54,235 nt of DNA from an uncultured Algibacter sp. (GCF_905480415.1 NZ_CAJQQI010000004.1:1-54235), one strand, 5' to 3'. Shown: positions 40,435 through 51,443, counted from the stretch's first letter. A program made the numbers and translations. Notes: generated by a model not told the origin, from the letters alone.

Positions 40435-40511
40435 TAAGCAAAACTTCTATACTTGAGCATCGCTTCAAAAATTGACTTTGTCCGAAAATTATCTAACTTC
40501 GGTTAACAATC

Positions 40512-40540
40512 GATAAAGTTCATTGAGACGGAACTTTATC
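40512..40540. terminator. Hairpin between the DUF1501 gene and argS
   Basis: GATAAAGTTC (40512-40521) and GAACTTTATC (40531-40540) form a perfect 10-bp stem with a 9-nt loop in the gap between two convergent genes. T-rich flanks are modest. TATCTTTG (40536-40543) inside the right arm also matches a -7 element, but no gene follows on the plus strand. Confidence 0.5.
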
Positions 40541-40562
40541 TTTGCAAACGAACCTACAAAAA

Positions 40563-42350
40563 CTACATCCTCTTAGGAACTTGAATTCCTAATAACCCAA
40601 AACTATTTTTAATAGTGTTCGCCACAACATGAGATAATTGCACTCTAAATGCTTTTTCATTCTCATTATCAGCTCCCAAAATAGATACATTTTGATAAAA
40701 AGAGTTGAATTCTTTTACCAAATCATAAGTATAATTGGCAATTAATGCAGGACTATAATTGTCTGCAGCATTTTGAACGACTTCCGGAAATAACTGAATT
40801 TGCTTAATTAGTTCTTTTTCCTTTGGATGAAGAGACGTTGTATTTCCACTACCACCATCCTTTAAATTTGCTTTACGTAAAATTGATTGAATTCTAGCAT
40901 AAGTATATTGTATAAAAGGCCCAGTATTACCTTGAAAATCTATGGATTCTTTAGGGTCGAATAAAATTCGTTTTTTTGGGTCAACCTTTAAAACGTAATA
41001 CTTTAAAGCACCTAAACCAATAGTTTTATACAGTTCCATTTTTTCTTCAGGTGAATAGCCATCAAGTTTACCAAGTTCTTCTGAGATTTCTTCGGCAGTT
41101 GATGCCATATCCTCGATTAAATCATCGGCGTCGACCACAGTACCTTCTCTACTCTTCATTTTCCCGCTTGGTAAGTCCACCATACCGTAACTTAAATGAT
41201 ATAAGTTTTTAGCCCATTCAAAACCTAGTTTTTTCAAAATTAAAAACAACACTTGGAAATGATAATCTTGTTCATTTCCAACCGTGTAAACCATACCGCC
41301 AACATCCGGAAAATCTTTAATACGCTGAATAGCTGTTCCAATATCTTGAGTCATGTAAACCGCTGTACCATCAGAACGTTGTACTATTTTTTTATCCAAC
41401 CCGTCTTCAGTTAAATCACACCAAACCGAACCATCTTCTTCTTTTTGAAACACTCCCGATTTCAGGCCTTCAGTAATAAATTCCTTTCCTAATAAATACG
41501 TATTGCTTTCGTAATATAAGGTATCAAAATCTACTCCTAAATTCTTGTAGCTTTGAGCAAAACCCTCATAGACCCAACCATTCATTTTTTCCCAAAGCGC
41601 TACAACGTCTTCATCGCCTGCTTCCCATTTTAAAAGCATATTTTGAGCTTCTATTAATATTGGGGCTTGCTTTTTTGCATCATCTTCAGAACTTCCTTTA
41701 GAAATTAAATCATGAATTTGTTTTTTATATTCTTGGTCAAATTTTACATAATAATTACCAACCAACTTATCACCTTTTAAACCCGTAGATTCAGGAGTTT
41801 CACCATTCCCAAATCGCTCCCAAGCCAACATACTTTTACAGATATGAATCCCTCGGTCATTTATTATTTGGGTTTTGTAAACTTTCTTACCCGATGCTTT
41901 TAAAATTTCAGCAACACTGTAACCCAAAAGGTTGTTTCTTACGTGCCCTAAATGCAATGGTTTATTAGTGTTTGGCGAGGAATACTCCACCATTACGGCT
42001 TTTTCTTCCCTCTTTGGAGAGACAAAACCATACGTTTCATCATCTTTTATTCCATTGAAAAAATGAATATAATTAGCATCACTTATTTCAATATTTAAAA
42101 AGCCTTTAACAACATTAAATGCATTAACCTCATCAACATTTTCAACTAAATAATTACCAATAGTCTCTCCTATTTGTACTGGGTTTCCTTTCACAAAACG
42201 TAACATGGGAAAAACAACAACGGTTATATCTCCTGAAAATTCTTTTCTGGTAGCTTGAAATTCCACGGTTTCAAGTTCAATATTAAAATCAGATTTTACA
42301 GCTTGTTTTACGTAATTTGATAAGGTCTCTTGAAGGCTCATTTTACTCAT
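40563..42350 (-). CDS. argS: Arginyl-tRNA synthetase
   Basis: This 595-residue class I synthetase charges tRNA-Arg. An N-terminal Arg-specific domain (about 1-105) is followed by YSSPNTNKPLHLGHVRNNLL with the HIGH-type HLGH motif. AVYMTQDIGTAIQRI comes next, and GMVDLPSGKMKSREGT lies in the KMSK-like region. The C-terminal DALR anticodon-binding domain contains NTGPFIQYTYARIQSIL and runs to VANTIKNSFGLLGI. Two start codons are possible (ATG 42350 or ATG 42341, MSLQETL); the first is kept because it follows the promoter closely. It is a single gene. Confidence 0.96.
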   Translation of the reverse strand: MSKMSLQETLSNYVKQAVKSDFNIELETVEFQATRKEFSGDITVVVFPMLRFVKGNPVQIGETIGNYLVENVDEVNAFNVVKGFLNIEISDANYIHFFNGIKDDETYGFVSPKREEKAVMVEYSSPNTNKPLHLGHVRNNLLGYSVAEILKASGKKVYKTQIINDRGIHICKSMLAWERFGNGETPESTGLKGDKLVGNYYVKFDQEYKKQIHDLISKGSSEDDAKKQAPILIEAQNMLLKWEAGDEDVVALWEKMNGWVYEGFAQSYKNLGVDFDTLYYESNTYLLGKEFITEGLKSGVFQKEEDGSVWCDLTEDGLDKKIVQRSDGTAVYMTQDIGTAIQRIKDFPDVGGMVYTVGNEQDYHFQVLFLILKKLGFEWAKNLYHLSYGMVDLPSGKMKSREGTVVDADDLIEDMASTAEEISEELGKLDGYSPEEKMELYKTIGLGALKYYVLKVDPKKRILFDPKESIDFQGNTGPFIQYTYARIQSILRKANLKDGGSGNTTSLHPKEKELIKQIQLFPEVVQNAADNYSPALIANYTYDLVKEFNSFYQNVSILGADNENEKAFRVQLSHVVANTIKNSFGLLGIQVPKRM

Positions 42351-42361
42351 TTTTAAGGCTG

Positions 42362-42369
42362 CAAAGATA
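42362..42369 (-). promoter_or_regulatory. -7 promoter element for argS
   Basis: Minus-strand TATCTTTG matches TAnnTTTG. It ends 11 nt before the first argS ATG, so the leader would be well under 10 nt. The -33 box is weak. Confidence 0.4.
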
Positions 42370-42479
42370 GAATTTTAAATCAAGTTTAGAACCGAATTCC
42401 CTTTGAAAATGTTTATGATGGATAGGTAATCAATAGTTATCATATTTTTATGTTTTATTCGTAGTGGTCCTAATTCTAG

Positions 42480-42704
42480 CGTTTAAAATACATTAAACTA
42501 GAGTCTGCTTTTTATGAGGGTATGGATTCACCGTTTCAATCAGAACTAGAATCCTATGGTATTCCTTGCAAAGATGCTAATGAAAATCCAATTGATATAC
42601 TCGATTTATAGCAAAAAACAGAACAAAAAATTTGGTTTTGCTATTGGGCTAAGACTGGGTTGCTTTTTGAGAATGAATCTACTTCCATTAGAAGAAGTGT
42701 ATAG
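42480..42704 (+). pseudogene. Possible short gene remnant, unidentified
   Basis: The frame reads YIKLESAFYEGMDSPFQSEL and ESYGIPCKDANENPIDILDL, then TAG at 42609. It continues QKTEQKIWFCYWAKTGLL and FENESTSIRRSV to TAG at 42702. The composition looks protein-like but there is no start and I do not recognise a family. It may be chance. Confidence 0.25.
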
Positions 42705-43172
42705 AAAATCAATGCTTATTCGATTTTGAATATAAGACACTCTTACTTTTGATATTCATAGAACGAACTAATTGTTTTTAACATGAATAATAATCTCTAA
42801 TATCTTTGCAATTCCTTAAAATATTAAAATTCTTACAGCTATAAGATTAGTTTATGAAAATCAAACCCGAAATGCATTTCATCGATAAAAGTGCTCTTTT
42901 TCTGTGATTTTTACCGTTCGTCTATTCGTCGATTTTAGTTCTATTTTTTCGATGCCCTTTCAACTAATTTATTGGTATTAAAACGCAGAAATTAGATTTT
43001 GAATATCCTTTTGTCAATTTTTGTATTGTAATGCTATTAATCCGAATTTTTTCGGCTTAAAAAATTAAACCCTAACAAATAGTTTCATCAATATAAAGCA
43101 ATCTTATTTTTCCTCAAAATTTAAGATTTCCTATTATGTTGCTTTTTTATTTGATGCGATTTAAATGTTAAA
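42705..43172. other. Intergenic region upstream of the orphan histidine kinase
   Basis: This AT-rich stretch has no convincing gene, RNA or strong hairpin. It includes a slightly GC-richer patch near 42905-42960 (CCGTTCGTCTATTCGTCG). TTTATTTG near 43147 is one base off a -7 element and could serve the kinase gene. Confidence 0.35.
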
Positions 43173-45242
43173 ATGAGGAGAATAACTACTTTATTTATTA
43201 TGTTATCTATATCTATTGGTTTCTCGCAAACTGATGACATAGATAATCTCGCTTTAGAGTTAGCTTTTCAAGAACAAGACTCATTAAAAGTAGAAACTTC
43301 CTTAAAAATCATAAAAGCCCTTTTCGACATAAAGGATTATGAAAGAGCACGTGAATATATCTTAAAAAGCGAAAAACTTTCAAATAATCTTAACTACAAA
43401 AAGGGTATAGCTGAAATAACATATTATAAGTCTCTAATTTATGCCCAAAAAGACGATTATATTAATGCTGTTAGCGGTTATAATAAATCGAAAGCCTTAT
43501 TCAACGCCCTTAACGATACATTAAGCGTTGCCAAAGTTAATAACAGCATTGGTTTAATAGAGATTAAACGAGGGAATTACAATAGAGGTTTACAATTTTC
43601 TTTGGCAGCCATAAAAGAGCTTGAAAAAAGAAATCTGATTAGTGACCTGAACTTAGCCTATAGAAATTTAGCCAAAGCGTATTACAATACTAATTTATTC
43701 GAAAAAGCTATGGAATTTTATTTGAAAGCCTTGGGTGTTCAAATGAAACTTAATGATTCGAAAGGTATTAATGAATCGCATAGCAAATTAGCTGAACTTT
43801 ATTCCAATAAAAAAGAACACCGAAAGGCTATAGAGTATTACGAAAAAGTCTTAAAGAGTAGCGAATCGAATAATGACTCTATTCGTGGGTATGTATTCTC
43901 AAAGTTGGGTGGCGAATATTTAATGTTTAACGATTATGACAAAGCCACAAAATATTTAATACAGGGTTACAACATTAATACCCGAACAAAAAACAAAGCT
44001 GGTTTATTGCTGACTTTAAACAATTTAGGGGATTTAAATCTTAAACAAGGCAGATTAAATATAGCGGAAAAACAACTTCTTGACGCTGGAGAAATTGCCA
44101 AAAGCTTGAATAACAAAATAGAATTACTGAGACATTACAAATTAATGAAGTCTTTAGATTCTACCAGACAACGTTTTGATAGAGCTTTTGTATGGCAACG
44201 CGAGTATTATGAATTGAATACTAGTTTAAAAAAGACAAAAATTAAACCAGTAACCAGTACTGAAAAACAAACTAATATTGAGTTAAACACAAATTCAGGA
44301 AGCCAACCTGAAGTTAATGTATCTACTGATAAAGTAACTTCGGCTGATAACGTTGAAATGAATAAAGTGTTAGACAAATATAAAATTATTTTATATGCAT
44401 TACTTGCTGCACTTATTGTGGTTTCAGCGCTATTAGTTTTTACGTATTTAAAACGGAACAGCAGTATTAAAGACTTGCAGGAGCTTGAAGAAAAAAATGT
44501 TAAAATTGAATTACAAAATGAAGCCTTTTCCGAACAAACCAAGCACCTTGAGAATGTAAACAATGTAAAAGATAAGCTATTCTCTATTGTTTCTCATGAT
44601 TTAAAAGATTCACTCTCTTCAATTAATGGATTCATAGATCTATTAAAAGACGGCTCCTTAACAAGAGAAGAGTTTGATGATTTAATTCCGGAATTAAGTG
44701 AAAATGCCAATAACGCTTCATTGCTACTTTTCAACTTACTTAACTGGTCTAAATCTCAAATGCAATCTTTAGAACCAAAACCTAGTCTTTTTGATATTCA
44801 AGAGGTTTTTGAAAGTAAAGTAAAGCTTGTAGATCAACGAATGGAAAGTAAAGGTATTACCTTAGTTGACCATACGTTACGTGACTTTGCTTATGCCGAC
44901 AGGAGTATGTTTGAAATTGTTATACAAAATCTACTAGCCAACGCGCTTAAATTTTGTAAAAATGGAGATACTATTACAGTATCAAACTACATTAGTAACG
45001 GAAGTTGTATTGTAAGTATTGCAGACACAGGAATAGGTGTTTCAAAAGAAAACTTGAGTAAATTATTTAAGAATAATTCTTTCACGACTATGGGTACCAA
45101 TAACGAAAAAGGTACAGGCTTGGGACTTTCCATTTGTAAAGAACTGGTAGAATTAAACCACGGTAAAATTTGGGTAGAAAGCACTCAAGGTATTGGAAGC
45201 ACGTTTTATGTGCAATTACCTAAATCTAGACCTAATAGCTAG
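43173..45242 (+). CDS. TPR-containing sensor histidine kinase, orphan
   Basis: This 689-residue protein has a signal peptide (about 1-18, TLFIMLSISIGFSQ). TPR helices span about 30-345, including AMEFYLKALGVQMKLNDSKG and HRKAIEYYEKVLKSS. One membrane helix (about 406-427, IILYALLAALIVVSALLVF) precedes a coiled linker and the kinase core. The phospho-acceptor is His475 in SIVSHDLKDSLSSI; the Pro usual four residues after the His-x-Leu is Ser here. ATPase motifs are QNLLANALKFCKNG (N box), DTGIGV (G1) and GTGLGLSICKEL (G2). Unlike the kinase at 23989, no response regulator is adjacent, so its partner is elsewhere. It converges on the ctlX-like gene with 4 nt between stops. Confidence 0.92.
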   Translation: MRRITTLFIMLSISIGFSQTDDIDNLALELAFQEQDSLKVETSLKIIKALFDIKDYERAREYILKSEKLSNNLNYKKGIAEITYYKSLIYAQKDDYINAVSGYNKSKALFNALNDTLSVAKVNNSIGLIEIKRGNYNRGLQFSLAAIKELEKRNLISDLNLAYRNLAKAYYNTNLFEKAMEFYLKALGVQMKLNDSKGINESHSKLAELYSNKKEHRKAIEYYEKVLKSSESNNDSIRGYVFSKLGGEYLMFNDYDKATKYLIQGYNINTRTKNKAGLLLTLNNLGDLNLKQGRLNIAEKQLLDAGEIAKSLNNKIELLRHYKLMKSLDSTRQRFDRAFVWQREYYELNTSLKKTKIKPVTSTEKQTNIELNTNSGSQPEVNVSTDKVTSADNVEMNKVLDKYKIILYALLAALIVVSALLVFTYLKRNSSIKDLQELEEKNVKIELQNEAFSEQTKHLENVNNVKDKLFSIVSHDLKDSLSSINGFIDLLKDGSLTREEFDDLIPELSENANNASLLLFNLLNWSKSQMQSLEPKPSLFDIQEVFESKVKLVDQRMESKGITLVDHTLRDFAYADRSMFEIVIQNLLANALKFCKNGDTITVSNYISNGSCIVSIADTGIGVSKENLSKLFKNNSFTTMGTNNEKGTGLGLSICKELVELNHGKIWVESTQGIGSTFYVQLPKSRPNS

Positions 45243-45246
45243 TTTT

Positions 45247-46182
45247 TTAAACCTTCGGCAAAAACACTTCTGCCATCATACATCTTGCACTTCCACCACC
45301 ACAAGTTTCAATAGTTTCTAAAGAACTCGATAACACTTTTGTATGGTTTTTGATTTTTTTTACTTGAGAAACAGTAAGTGAATCGTAAGCGGCTTGACTC
45401 ATAATTAAGTAAGGCTCATTATTTGCTGCTTTTACTTGAAGCATATTACCAGCAAAATTATTGACTTGTTTTTCTGTAATATCAATAATTTCTTTACCAT
45501 CTTCTTTAAGATGCTTGATAACGTTTTTGCGTTCTTTTTTATCGTCAATACTACTTAAACAAATCACGGCAAAAGTTTCTCCTATACACATCATAACATT
45601 GGTATGATATATAGCCTTTCGTTTTCCATTTACAGTTTGATTTGAGGTAAATATGACCGGAGTATATTCAAAATCTTCACAGAATTCAATAAACAAATCT
45701 TCATCTGCCCGCGGAGACAAAGCACAATATGCTTTCCTATTTACACGATCTAGTATGATACTTCCCGTTCCTTCCAGAAATACTTGTTCTTCTTCAGCAC
45801 TTGTATAATCAATAATATTATTGATTTCAAAGCCTTTTTCTTCTAATGTCTCAAGAATGTCCTCTCGTCTTTCTAAACGCCTGTTTTCTGCAAACATAGG
45901 ATAAAGACCTACATCGCCATTTCCATGAAACGATACCCAATTATTTGGAAAAATTGAATCGGGAGTATCCGTTTCTTTTCTATCATTTACAACTATAACA
46001 TGTACTCCAATATTTCTGAGCTTATCAACATAATCATCAAACTCCTTTTGAGCTTTAGTATTAATCGTTTCTGGTAAAACACCGTTAATGGATTCTTGAT
46101 AATAATTATTAACAGCAGTTTGCTCATTCATCCTAAAATTTACAGGACGAATCATTAATATGGTATTTGTAGTTTGTTGCAT
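45247..46182 (-). CDS. ctlX: CtlX-like amidinotransferase-fold hydrolase (citrulline utilisation)
   Basis: This 311-residue protein belongs to the guanidino-group-modifying superfamily (pentein fold). Motifs are IRPVNFRMNEQTAVNNYYQ, DSIFPNNWVSFHGNGDVGLY, EGTGSIILDR (substrate acidic residue) and YHTNVMMCIGE (catalytic His). ETCGGGSARCMMAEVFLP holds the presumed nucleophile Cys301. It matches the family that includes CtlX, named for citrulline use; whether this enzyme cleaves citrulline is inference. Its start lies 1 nt after the stop of the arginine-deiminase-like gene, so they form a tight unit that might carry arginine through citrulline to ornithine. Confidence 0.8.
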   Translation of the reverse strand: MQQTTNTILMIRPVNFRMNEQTAVNNYYQESINGVLPETINTKAQKEFDDYVDKLRNIGVHVIVVNDRKETDTPDSIFPNNWVSFHGNGDVGLYPMFAENRRLERREDILETLEEKGFEINNIIDYTSAEEEQVFLEGTGSIILDRVNRKAYCALSPRADEDLFIEFCEDFEYTPVIFTSNQTVNGKRKAIYHTNVMMCIGETFAVICLSSIDDKKERKNVIKHLKEDGKEIIDITEKQVNNFAGNMLQVKAANNEPYLIMSQAAYDSLTVSQVKKIKNHTKVLSSSLETIETCGGGSARCMMAEVFLPKV

Positions 46183-46183
46183 T

Positions 46184-47104
46184 TTAAATTTTATCTCTAA
46201 TTAAAGGCATTGTTGTACATCTTAATAAACCTTCTTGTTTACCTATTTCAGCATAAGGCACTTCTTCAACCGTAAAACCTTGATCTCTTAACCATGTATT
46301 AAGTCTAGTAAAGTTTTGTTCTGAAATGACAACATCTTCAGATATTGAAAACACATTACTAAACATTTGGTACATCTCATCTTTGCTGATTTCAAAAACA
46401 TTTTCTTTTCCAAAGAAATCAACTAACCATTCATATTCTTTTTCAATTAAAAATCCATTTTTATGAATGATTGCTTTCCCTTTTCCTAAGGGATTAAAAC
46501 AGCAATCTAAATGTAAAGCATTCTCTTTTGGGTTTGTATTAGATTTCTTCAATTCGAAAGATTTCACAGTTTTATTTGGAAATAGTTCTTGTATCGCTAT
46601 GACAGCATCAGTATTCGTTCTTGCCGTAATTAATTCTGAGTAGTCATCACCAGAATAGGTGCCTATAAAAATATAGTCATTCCACGGCATCACATCTCCG
46701 CCTTCTACATGGCATTCTTTAGGTAATATTACGCGCTTATCTTCTGCTACTTGATTCCATATCGAATCAATGGCTTGCACTTCTTCTTCTCTGTGTGGTA
46801 AAATATTAGCCTCAATTAACATATCGTCAATCACAAAGGCTATATCTCTAGCAAATATTTGATTGCAGTCTTTTATAATTTCAGGTCTAAAAACTTGAAT
46901 ACCATATTTATTAAAAACCTTAGCAACAGCGTCCATTTCTTTAATCATATCCACCTCAGAAGGATAAGTCCCTGCTAAAATATGTTCCACACTCTTCGGA
47001 TCATAACAATCTTCAACTTTAGGAATAGGACCATTACTTTCAGCGGTACCTAAAACAACAGCACGTAATCTAGAAGTTTCATTTTGAATATTCAGTTTTA
47101 TCAT
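46184..47104 (-). CDS. Arginine deiminase/amidinotransferase family protein
   Basis: This 306-residue second pentein-fold protein has RAVVLGTAESNGPIPKVED at the N-terminus, IFARDIAFVIDD, HVEGGDVMPWNDYIFIG (substrate Asp) and ALHLDCCFNPLGKGKAIIHK (catalytic His). LLRCTTMPLIR near the end holds the likely nucleophile Cys296. It resembles dimethylarginine dimethylaminohydrolase, arginine deiminase and glycine amidinotransferase; which guanidino substrate it uses cannot be read from sequence. It is the first gene of a two-gene unit with the CtlX-like hydrolase, downstream of gltA on the same strand but beyond a terminator. Confidence 0.82.
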   Translation of the reverse strand: MIKLNIQNETSRLRAVVLGTAESNGPIPKVEDCYDPKSVEHILAGTYPSEVDMIKEMDAVAKVFNKYGIQVFRPEIIKDCNQIFARDIAFVIDDMLIEANILPHREEEVQAIDSIWNQVAEDKRVILPKECHVEGGDVMPWNDYIFIGTYSGDDYSELITARTNTDAVIAIQELFPNKTVKSFELKKSNTNPKENALHLDCCFNPLGKGKAIIHKNGFLIEKEYEWLVDFFGKENVFEISKDEMYQMFSNVFSISEDVVISEQNFTRLNTWLRDQGFTVEEVPYAEIGKQEGLLRCTTMPLIRDKI

Positions 47105-47203
47105 TCTTTCTGATTAAATAAGTCTTACAAATTTTAAACATCAAAATTAAGTATAATTAAAGACATTTTACATTATTCACAAAATAATGCTCAAAAAAAG
47201 AAA

Positions 47204-47230
47204 AAGCTTCATGATATTTTCATGAAGCTT
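47204..47230 (-). terminator. gltA terminator
   Basis: AAGCTTCATG (47204-47213) pairs with CATGAAGCTT (47221-47230). On the minus strand the stem is followed by a T-rich run (TTTCTTTTTTT). It lies about 25 nt past the gltA stop. Confidence 0.85.
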
Positions 47231-47254
47231 AACAATAATATAATATTTTCTTAT

Positions 47255-48541
47255 TTATCTTTTTTTAATATTTTTATAAGCTCTTTCATTCTCACCTATA
47301 TACAATTGTCTTGGTCTACCTATTGGCTCTTTCTTTAAACGCATTTCACTCCATTGGGCTATCCAACCAGGCAATCTACCTAAAGCAAACATTACTGTAA
47401 ACATATCTGTTGGAATTCCCATACCTCTGTAAATGATTCCTGAATAAAAATCTACGTTTGGATATAATTTGCGATCTACGAAATACTTATCTTCTAAAGC
47501 TTCTTTTTCTAAACCTTTTGCAACATCTAAAATTGGGTCATCAACACCCAAATCACCTAATACTTCATCTGCGGCAACTTTGATTATTTTTGCACGTGGA
47601 TCAAAGTTCTTATAAACACGATGTCCAAATCCCATTAAACGGAATGGATCATTTTTATCTTTGGCCTTAGCCATATATTTTTTGGTATCTCCCCCATCTT
47701 CTTTAATAGCTTCAAGCATTTCTAATACAGCTTGATTTGCACCACCATGAAGTGGTCCCCAAAGTGCTGAAATACCTGCAGAAATCGAAGCAAATAAACC
47801 TGCGTGAGACGACCCTACAATTCTTACTGTTGATGTAGAACAATTTTGTTCGTGGTCAGCATGTAAGATTAACAACTTATCTAAAGCATTAATTAAAATT
47901 GGATTTTGAACATAATCTTCATTAGGTTTTTTAAACATCATTTTTAAAACATTCTCAACATACCCTAATTTTTTATCTCCATAATCCAGTGGTAACCCTT
48001 GTTTTTTACGCATTGTCCATGCTACTAATACCGGGAATTTACCAAGAATACGCACAACAGAATTATACATATCCTCCTTTGAATCCACATTAACGCAAGA
48101 CGGATTAAAAGCCGTTAACGCACTTGTTAATGAAGACAAGACACCCATAGGGTGTGCTGTCTTTGGAAATGCATCTAAAATTTTCTTTACATCGTCATCA
48201 ACAATTGATTGATCCTTTATATCTGTATGAAATTTTTCTAATTGCTCAGAATTTGGTAACTCTCCAAAAATTAACAAGTAAGACACTTCTAAGAAATCAG
48301 CTTTTTCTGCAAGCTCTTCAATAGAATACCCTCTATATCTCAAAATACCTTTTTCGCCATCTAAAAATGTAATCGCACTTTCACATGAACCTGTGTTTTT
48401 GTAACCTGGATCAAGAGTTGTTACCCCTTTTGTAACGCTTCGAAGCGTCTTAATATCCATAGCTACTTCATTTTCCGTTCCAGTGATTAATGGAAATTCG
48501 TGTTTCTCACCGTTTATTTCTAGAATAGCTGTATCTGACAT
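47255..48541 (-). CDS. gltA: Citrate synthase
   Basis: This 428-residue enzyme condenses oxaloacetate with acetyl-CoA at the entry of the TCA cycle. The length and the N-terminal beta domain (about 1-50, LEINGEKHEFPLITGTENE) indicate the Gram-negative hexameric type. Active-site segments are LLILHADHEQNCSTSTVR (substrate His), GPLHGGANQAVLEML, LMGFGHRVYKNFDPRAKII (catalytic His) and VDFYSGIIYRGMGIP (catalytic Asp). All are intact. It stands between eno and the guanidino-hydrolase pair and has its own terminator. A -7-like TAATTTAG lies upstream near 48585. Confidence 0.97.
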   Translation of the reverse strand: MSDTAILEINGEKHEFPLITGTENEVAMDIKTLRSVTKGVTTLDPGYKNTGSCESAITFLDGEKGILRYRGYSIEELAEKADFLEVSYLLIFGELPNSEQLEKFHTDIKDQSIVDDDVKKILDAFPKTAHPMGVLSSLTSALTAFNPSCVNVDSKEDMYNSVVRILGKFPVLVAWTMRKKQGLPLDYGDKKLGYVENVLKMMFKKPNEDYVQNPILINALDKLLILHADHEQNCSTSTVRIVGSSHAGLFASISAGISALWGPLHGGANQAVLEMLEAIKEDGGDTKKYMAKAKDKNDPFRLMGFGHRVYKNFDPRAKIIKVAADEVLGDLGVDDPILDVAKGLEKEALEDKYFVDRKLYPNVDFYSGIIYRGMGIPTDMFTVMFALGRLPGWIAQWSEMRLKKEPIGRPRQLYIGENERAYKNIKKR

Positions 48542-48661
48542 GTTTTTCTATATAATTTATTTTAATTATGCTGTCTGCTAAATTACGAAATATCTCTTTA
48601 TTTTTTGAGAATATCTATAACGATTTAGTTGATTATGGATTATTCCAATTGATACTAAATA

Positions 48662-48693
48662 AAAAAGCGATTATTATTAAATAATCGCTTTTT
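48662..48693 (-). terminator. eno terminator
   Basis: A perfect 14-bp stem, AAAAAGCGATTATT (48662-48675) with AATAATCGCTTTTT (48680-48693), has a 4-nt loop. It ends in a T run on both strands and lies 22 nt past the eno stop. Confidence 0.9.
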
Positions 48694-48715
48694 GTATCAA
48701 AAACTTAAATGTTTC

Positions 48716-50032
<1,317 letters not shown>

Positions 50033-50038
50033 TCACCC

Positions 50039-50046
50039 CAAATTTA
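50039..50046 (-). promoter_or_regulatory. -7 promoter element for eno
   Basis: Minus-strand TAAATTTG fits TAnnTTTG, 30 nt before the start codon. No clear TTTG lies 19-20 nt further upstream. Confidence 0.45.
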
Positions 50047-50122
50047 CGGTTAAATCTTGTTTATTTTTAGATGTTTTTGAAGAAATTGACAAAATAACAT
50101 CTATAACGTTTTAGTAAAAAAT

Positions 50123-50154
50123 AACCTCAAAAACAGCATGCTATTATTGAGGTT
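50123..50154 (-). terminator. carA terminator
   Basis: AACCTCAA (50123-50130) pairs with TTGAGGTT (50147-50154). On the minus strand a TATTTTTT run follows. It lies just past the carA stop. Confidence 0.75.
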
Positions 50155-50164
50155 TATTTAAGTT

Positions 50165-51268
50165 TTATTTCTTTAGATTTTCAATGAATTGATCAAAAAG
50201 ATAAGAAGAATCATGTGGGCCTGGACTAGCTTCTGGATGATACTGTACAGAGAATACATTCTTATTTTTCATTGATAGACCAGCTACTGTATGATCATTT
50301 AAATGTACATGTGTAATTTCTAAATCTGAATTTGCTTCTGCTTCTTCTCTATTTACAGCAAAACCATGATTTTGAGATGTAATTTCACCTTTCCCAGTAA
50401 TTAAGTTTTTTACAGGATGGTTAATACCTCTATGACCGTTATGCATTTTATAGGTTGAAACACCATTAGCTCTAGCAATTACTTGATGCCCTAAACAAAT
50501 GCCAAATAAAGGCAAATCTCTTTTTATAATTTCTTTCGCAACTTCTTGAGCATCTATTAGAGGTTCTGGATCACCTGGTCCATTTGATAAAAAATATCCG
50601 TCGGGTTTAAACGCTTCTAAATCTTCAAATTTAGCGTTATAAGGAAATACCTTGATGTAAGCGTCTCTACTTGCTATATGTCGCAAAATATTTTTTTTAA
50701 TTCCGATATCTAAAGCAGCCACTTTGTATGTTGCCTTTTCATCACCAAAATAGTAGGGTTCTTTAGTCGATACTTGGGAAGCTAACTCTAAACCTTCCAT
50801 ATTCGGCACTTCAGCCAGTTGCTTTTTTAAACCTTCGATATTATCAACTTCAGTTGAAATAACAGCATTCATTGCACCATGATCTCTAATATAGCTTACT
50901 AAAGCTCTGGTGTCGACATCCGAAATAGCTAATAAGTCATTCTTTTCTAAAAAATCTTCTAAAGATCCGTCTGCAGAATCTCTAGAATACTCATAGCTAA
51001 AATTCTTAACTATTAAGCCAGCAATTTTTATAGAATCAGATTCTACTTCATTATCATTAACACCATAATTACCTATGTGAGCATTAGTAGCTACCATAAG
51101 TTGGCCATAATAAGAAGGATCTGTGAAAATTTCCTGGTAACCTGTCATTCCAGTATTAAAACATACTTCCCCGAATGATGTTCCTTGTTTATTACCAACT
51201 GCTTTACCGTAAAAAATTGTGCCATCAGCTAGAAGAACGATAGCTTTTTGTCTTTTTTGATATTTCAT
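50165..51268 (-). CDS. carA: Carbamoyl-phosphate synthase small (glutaminase) subunit
   Basis: This 367-residue protein hydrolyses glutamine and channels ammonia to CarB for carbamoyl phosphate, used in arginine and pyrimidine synthesis. The N-terminal small-subunit domain (about 1-150) shows GTSFGEVCFNTGMTGYQEI and TDPSYYGQLM. The class I glutamine amidotransferase domain has FLSNGPGDPEPL, LFGICLGHQVIA (nucleophile Cys) and SVQYHPEASPGPHDSSYLF (catalytic His and Glu). carB is not within the window. In this genome it is separated from rplQ by two secreted paralogues. Confidence 0.97.
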   Translation of the reverse strand: MKYQKRQKAIVLLADGTIFYGKAVGNKQGTSFGEVCFNTGMTGYQEIFTDPSYYGQLMVATNAHIGNYGVNDNEVESDSIKIAGLIVKNFSYEYSRDSADGSLEDFLEKNDLLAISDVDTRALVSYIRDHGAMNAVISTEVDNIEGLKKQLAEVPNMEGLELASQVSTKEPYYFGDEKATYKVAALDIGIKKNILRHIASRDAYIKVFPYNAKFEDLEAFKPDGYFLSNGPGDPEPLIDAQEVAKEIIKRDLPLFGICLGHQVIARANGVSTYKMHNGHRGINHPVKNLITGKGEITSQNHGFAVNREEAEANSDLEITHVHLNDHTVAGLSMKNKNVFSVQYHPEASPGPHDSSYLFDQFIENLKK

Positions 51269-51394
51269 GTGTTCGTTTAAATTCTAATAATAGTGTCACA
51301 TGTAGTATCCATATCTTGTTCCTTTTTTAACTTAAACTATAGACTATGGATATTTCATATTTTTTTAAAAGTTTTACAAAATTGCATAAAAAAA

Positions 51395-51419
51395 AGGATA
51401 AACTAAAATTGTTTATCCT
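51395..51419 (-). terminator. Terminator after the first paralogue gene
   Basis: AGGATAAAC (51395-51403) pairs with GTTTATCCT (51411-51419). The minus strand continues with a run of nine T. It lies 24 nt past the stop of the gene at 51444. Confidence 0.85.
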
Positions 51420-51443
51420 ATATATATTAAATGCTTATTAACA

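Noticed and set aside
40536-40543. TATCTTTG on the plus strand as a promoter
   Set aside because: No gene follows on that strand and there is no -33 box; the match falls inside a terminator-like stem.
44207-44563. 118-codon minus-strand open frame in the orphan kinase gene
   Set aside because: It is a shadow of the coiled linker region of the kinase on the other strand.
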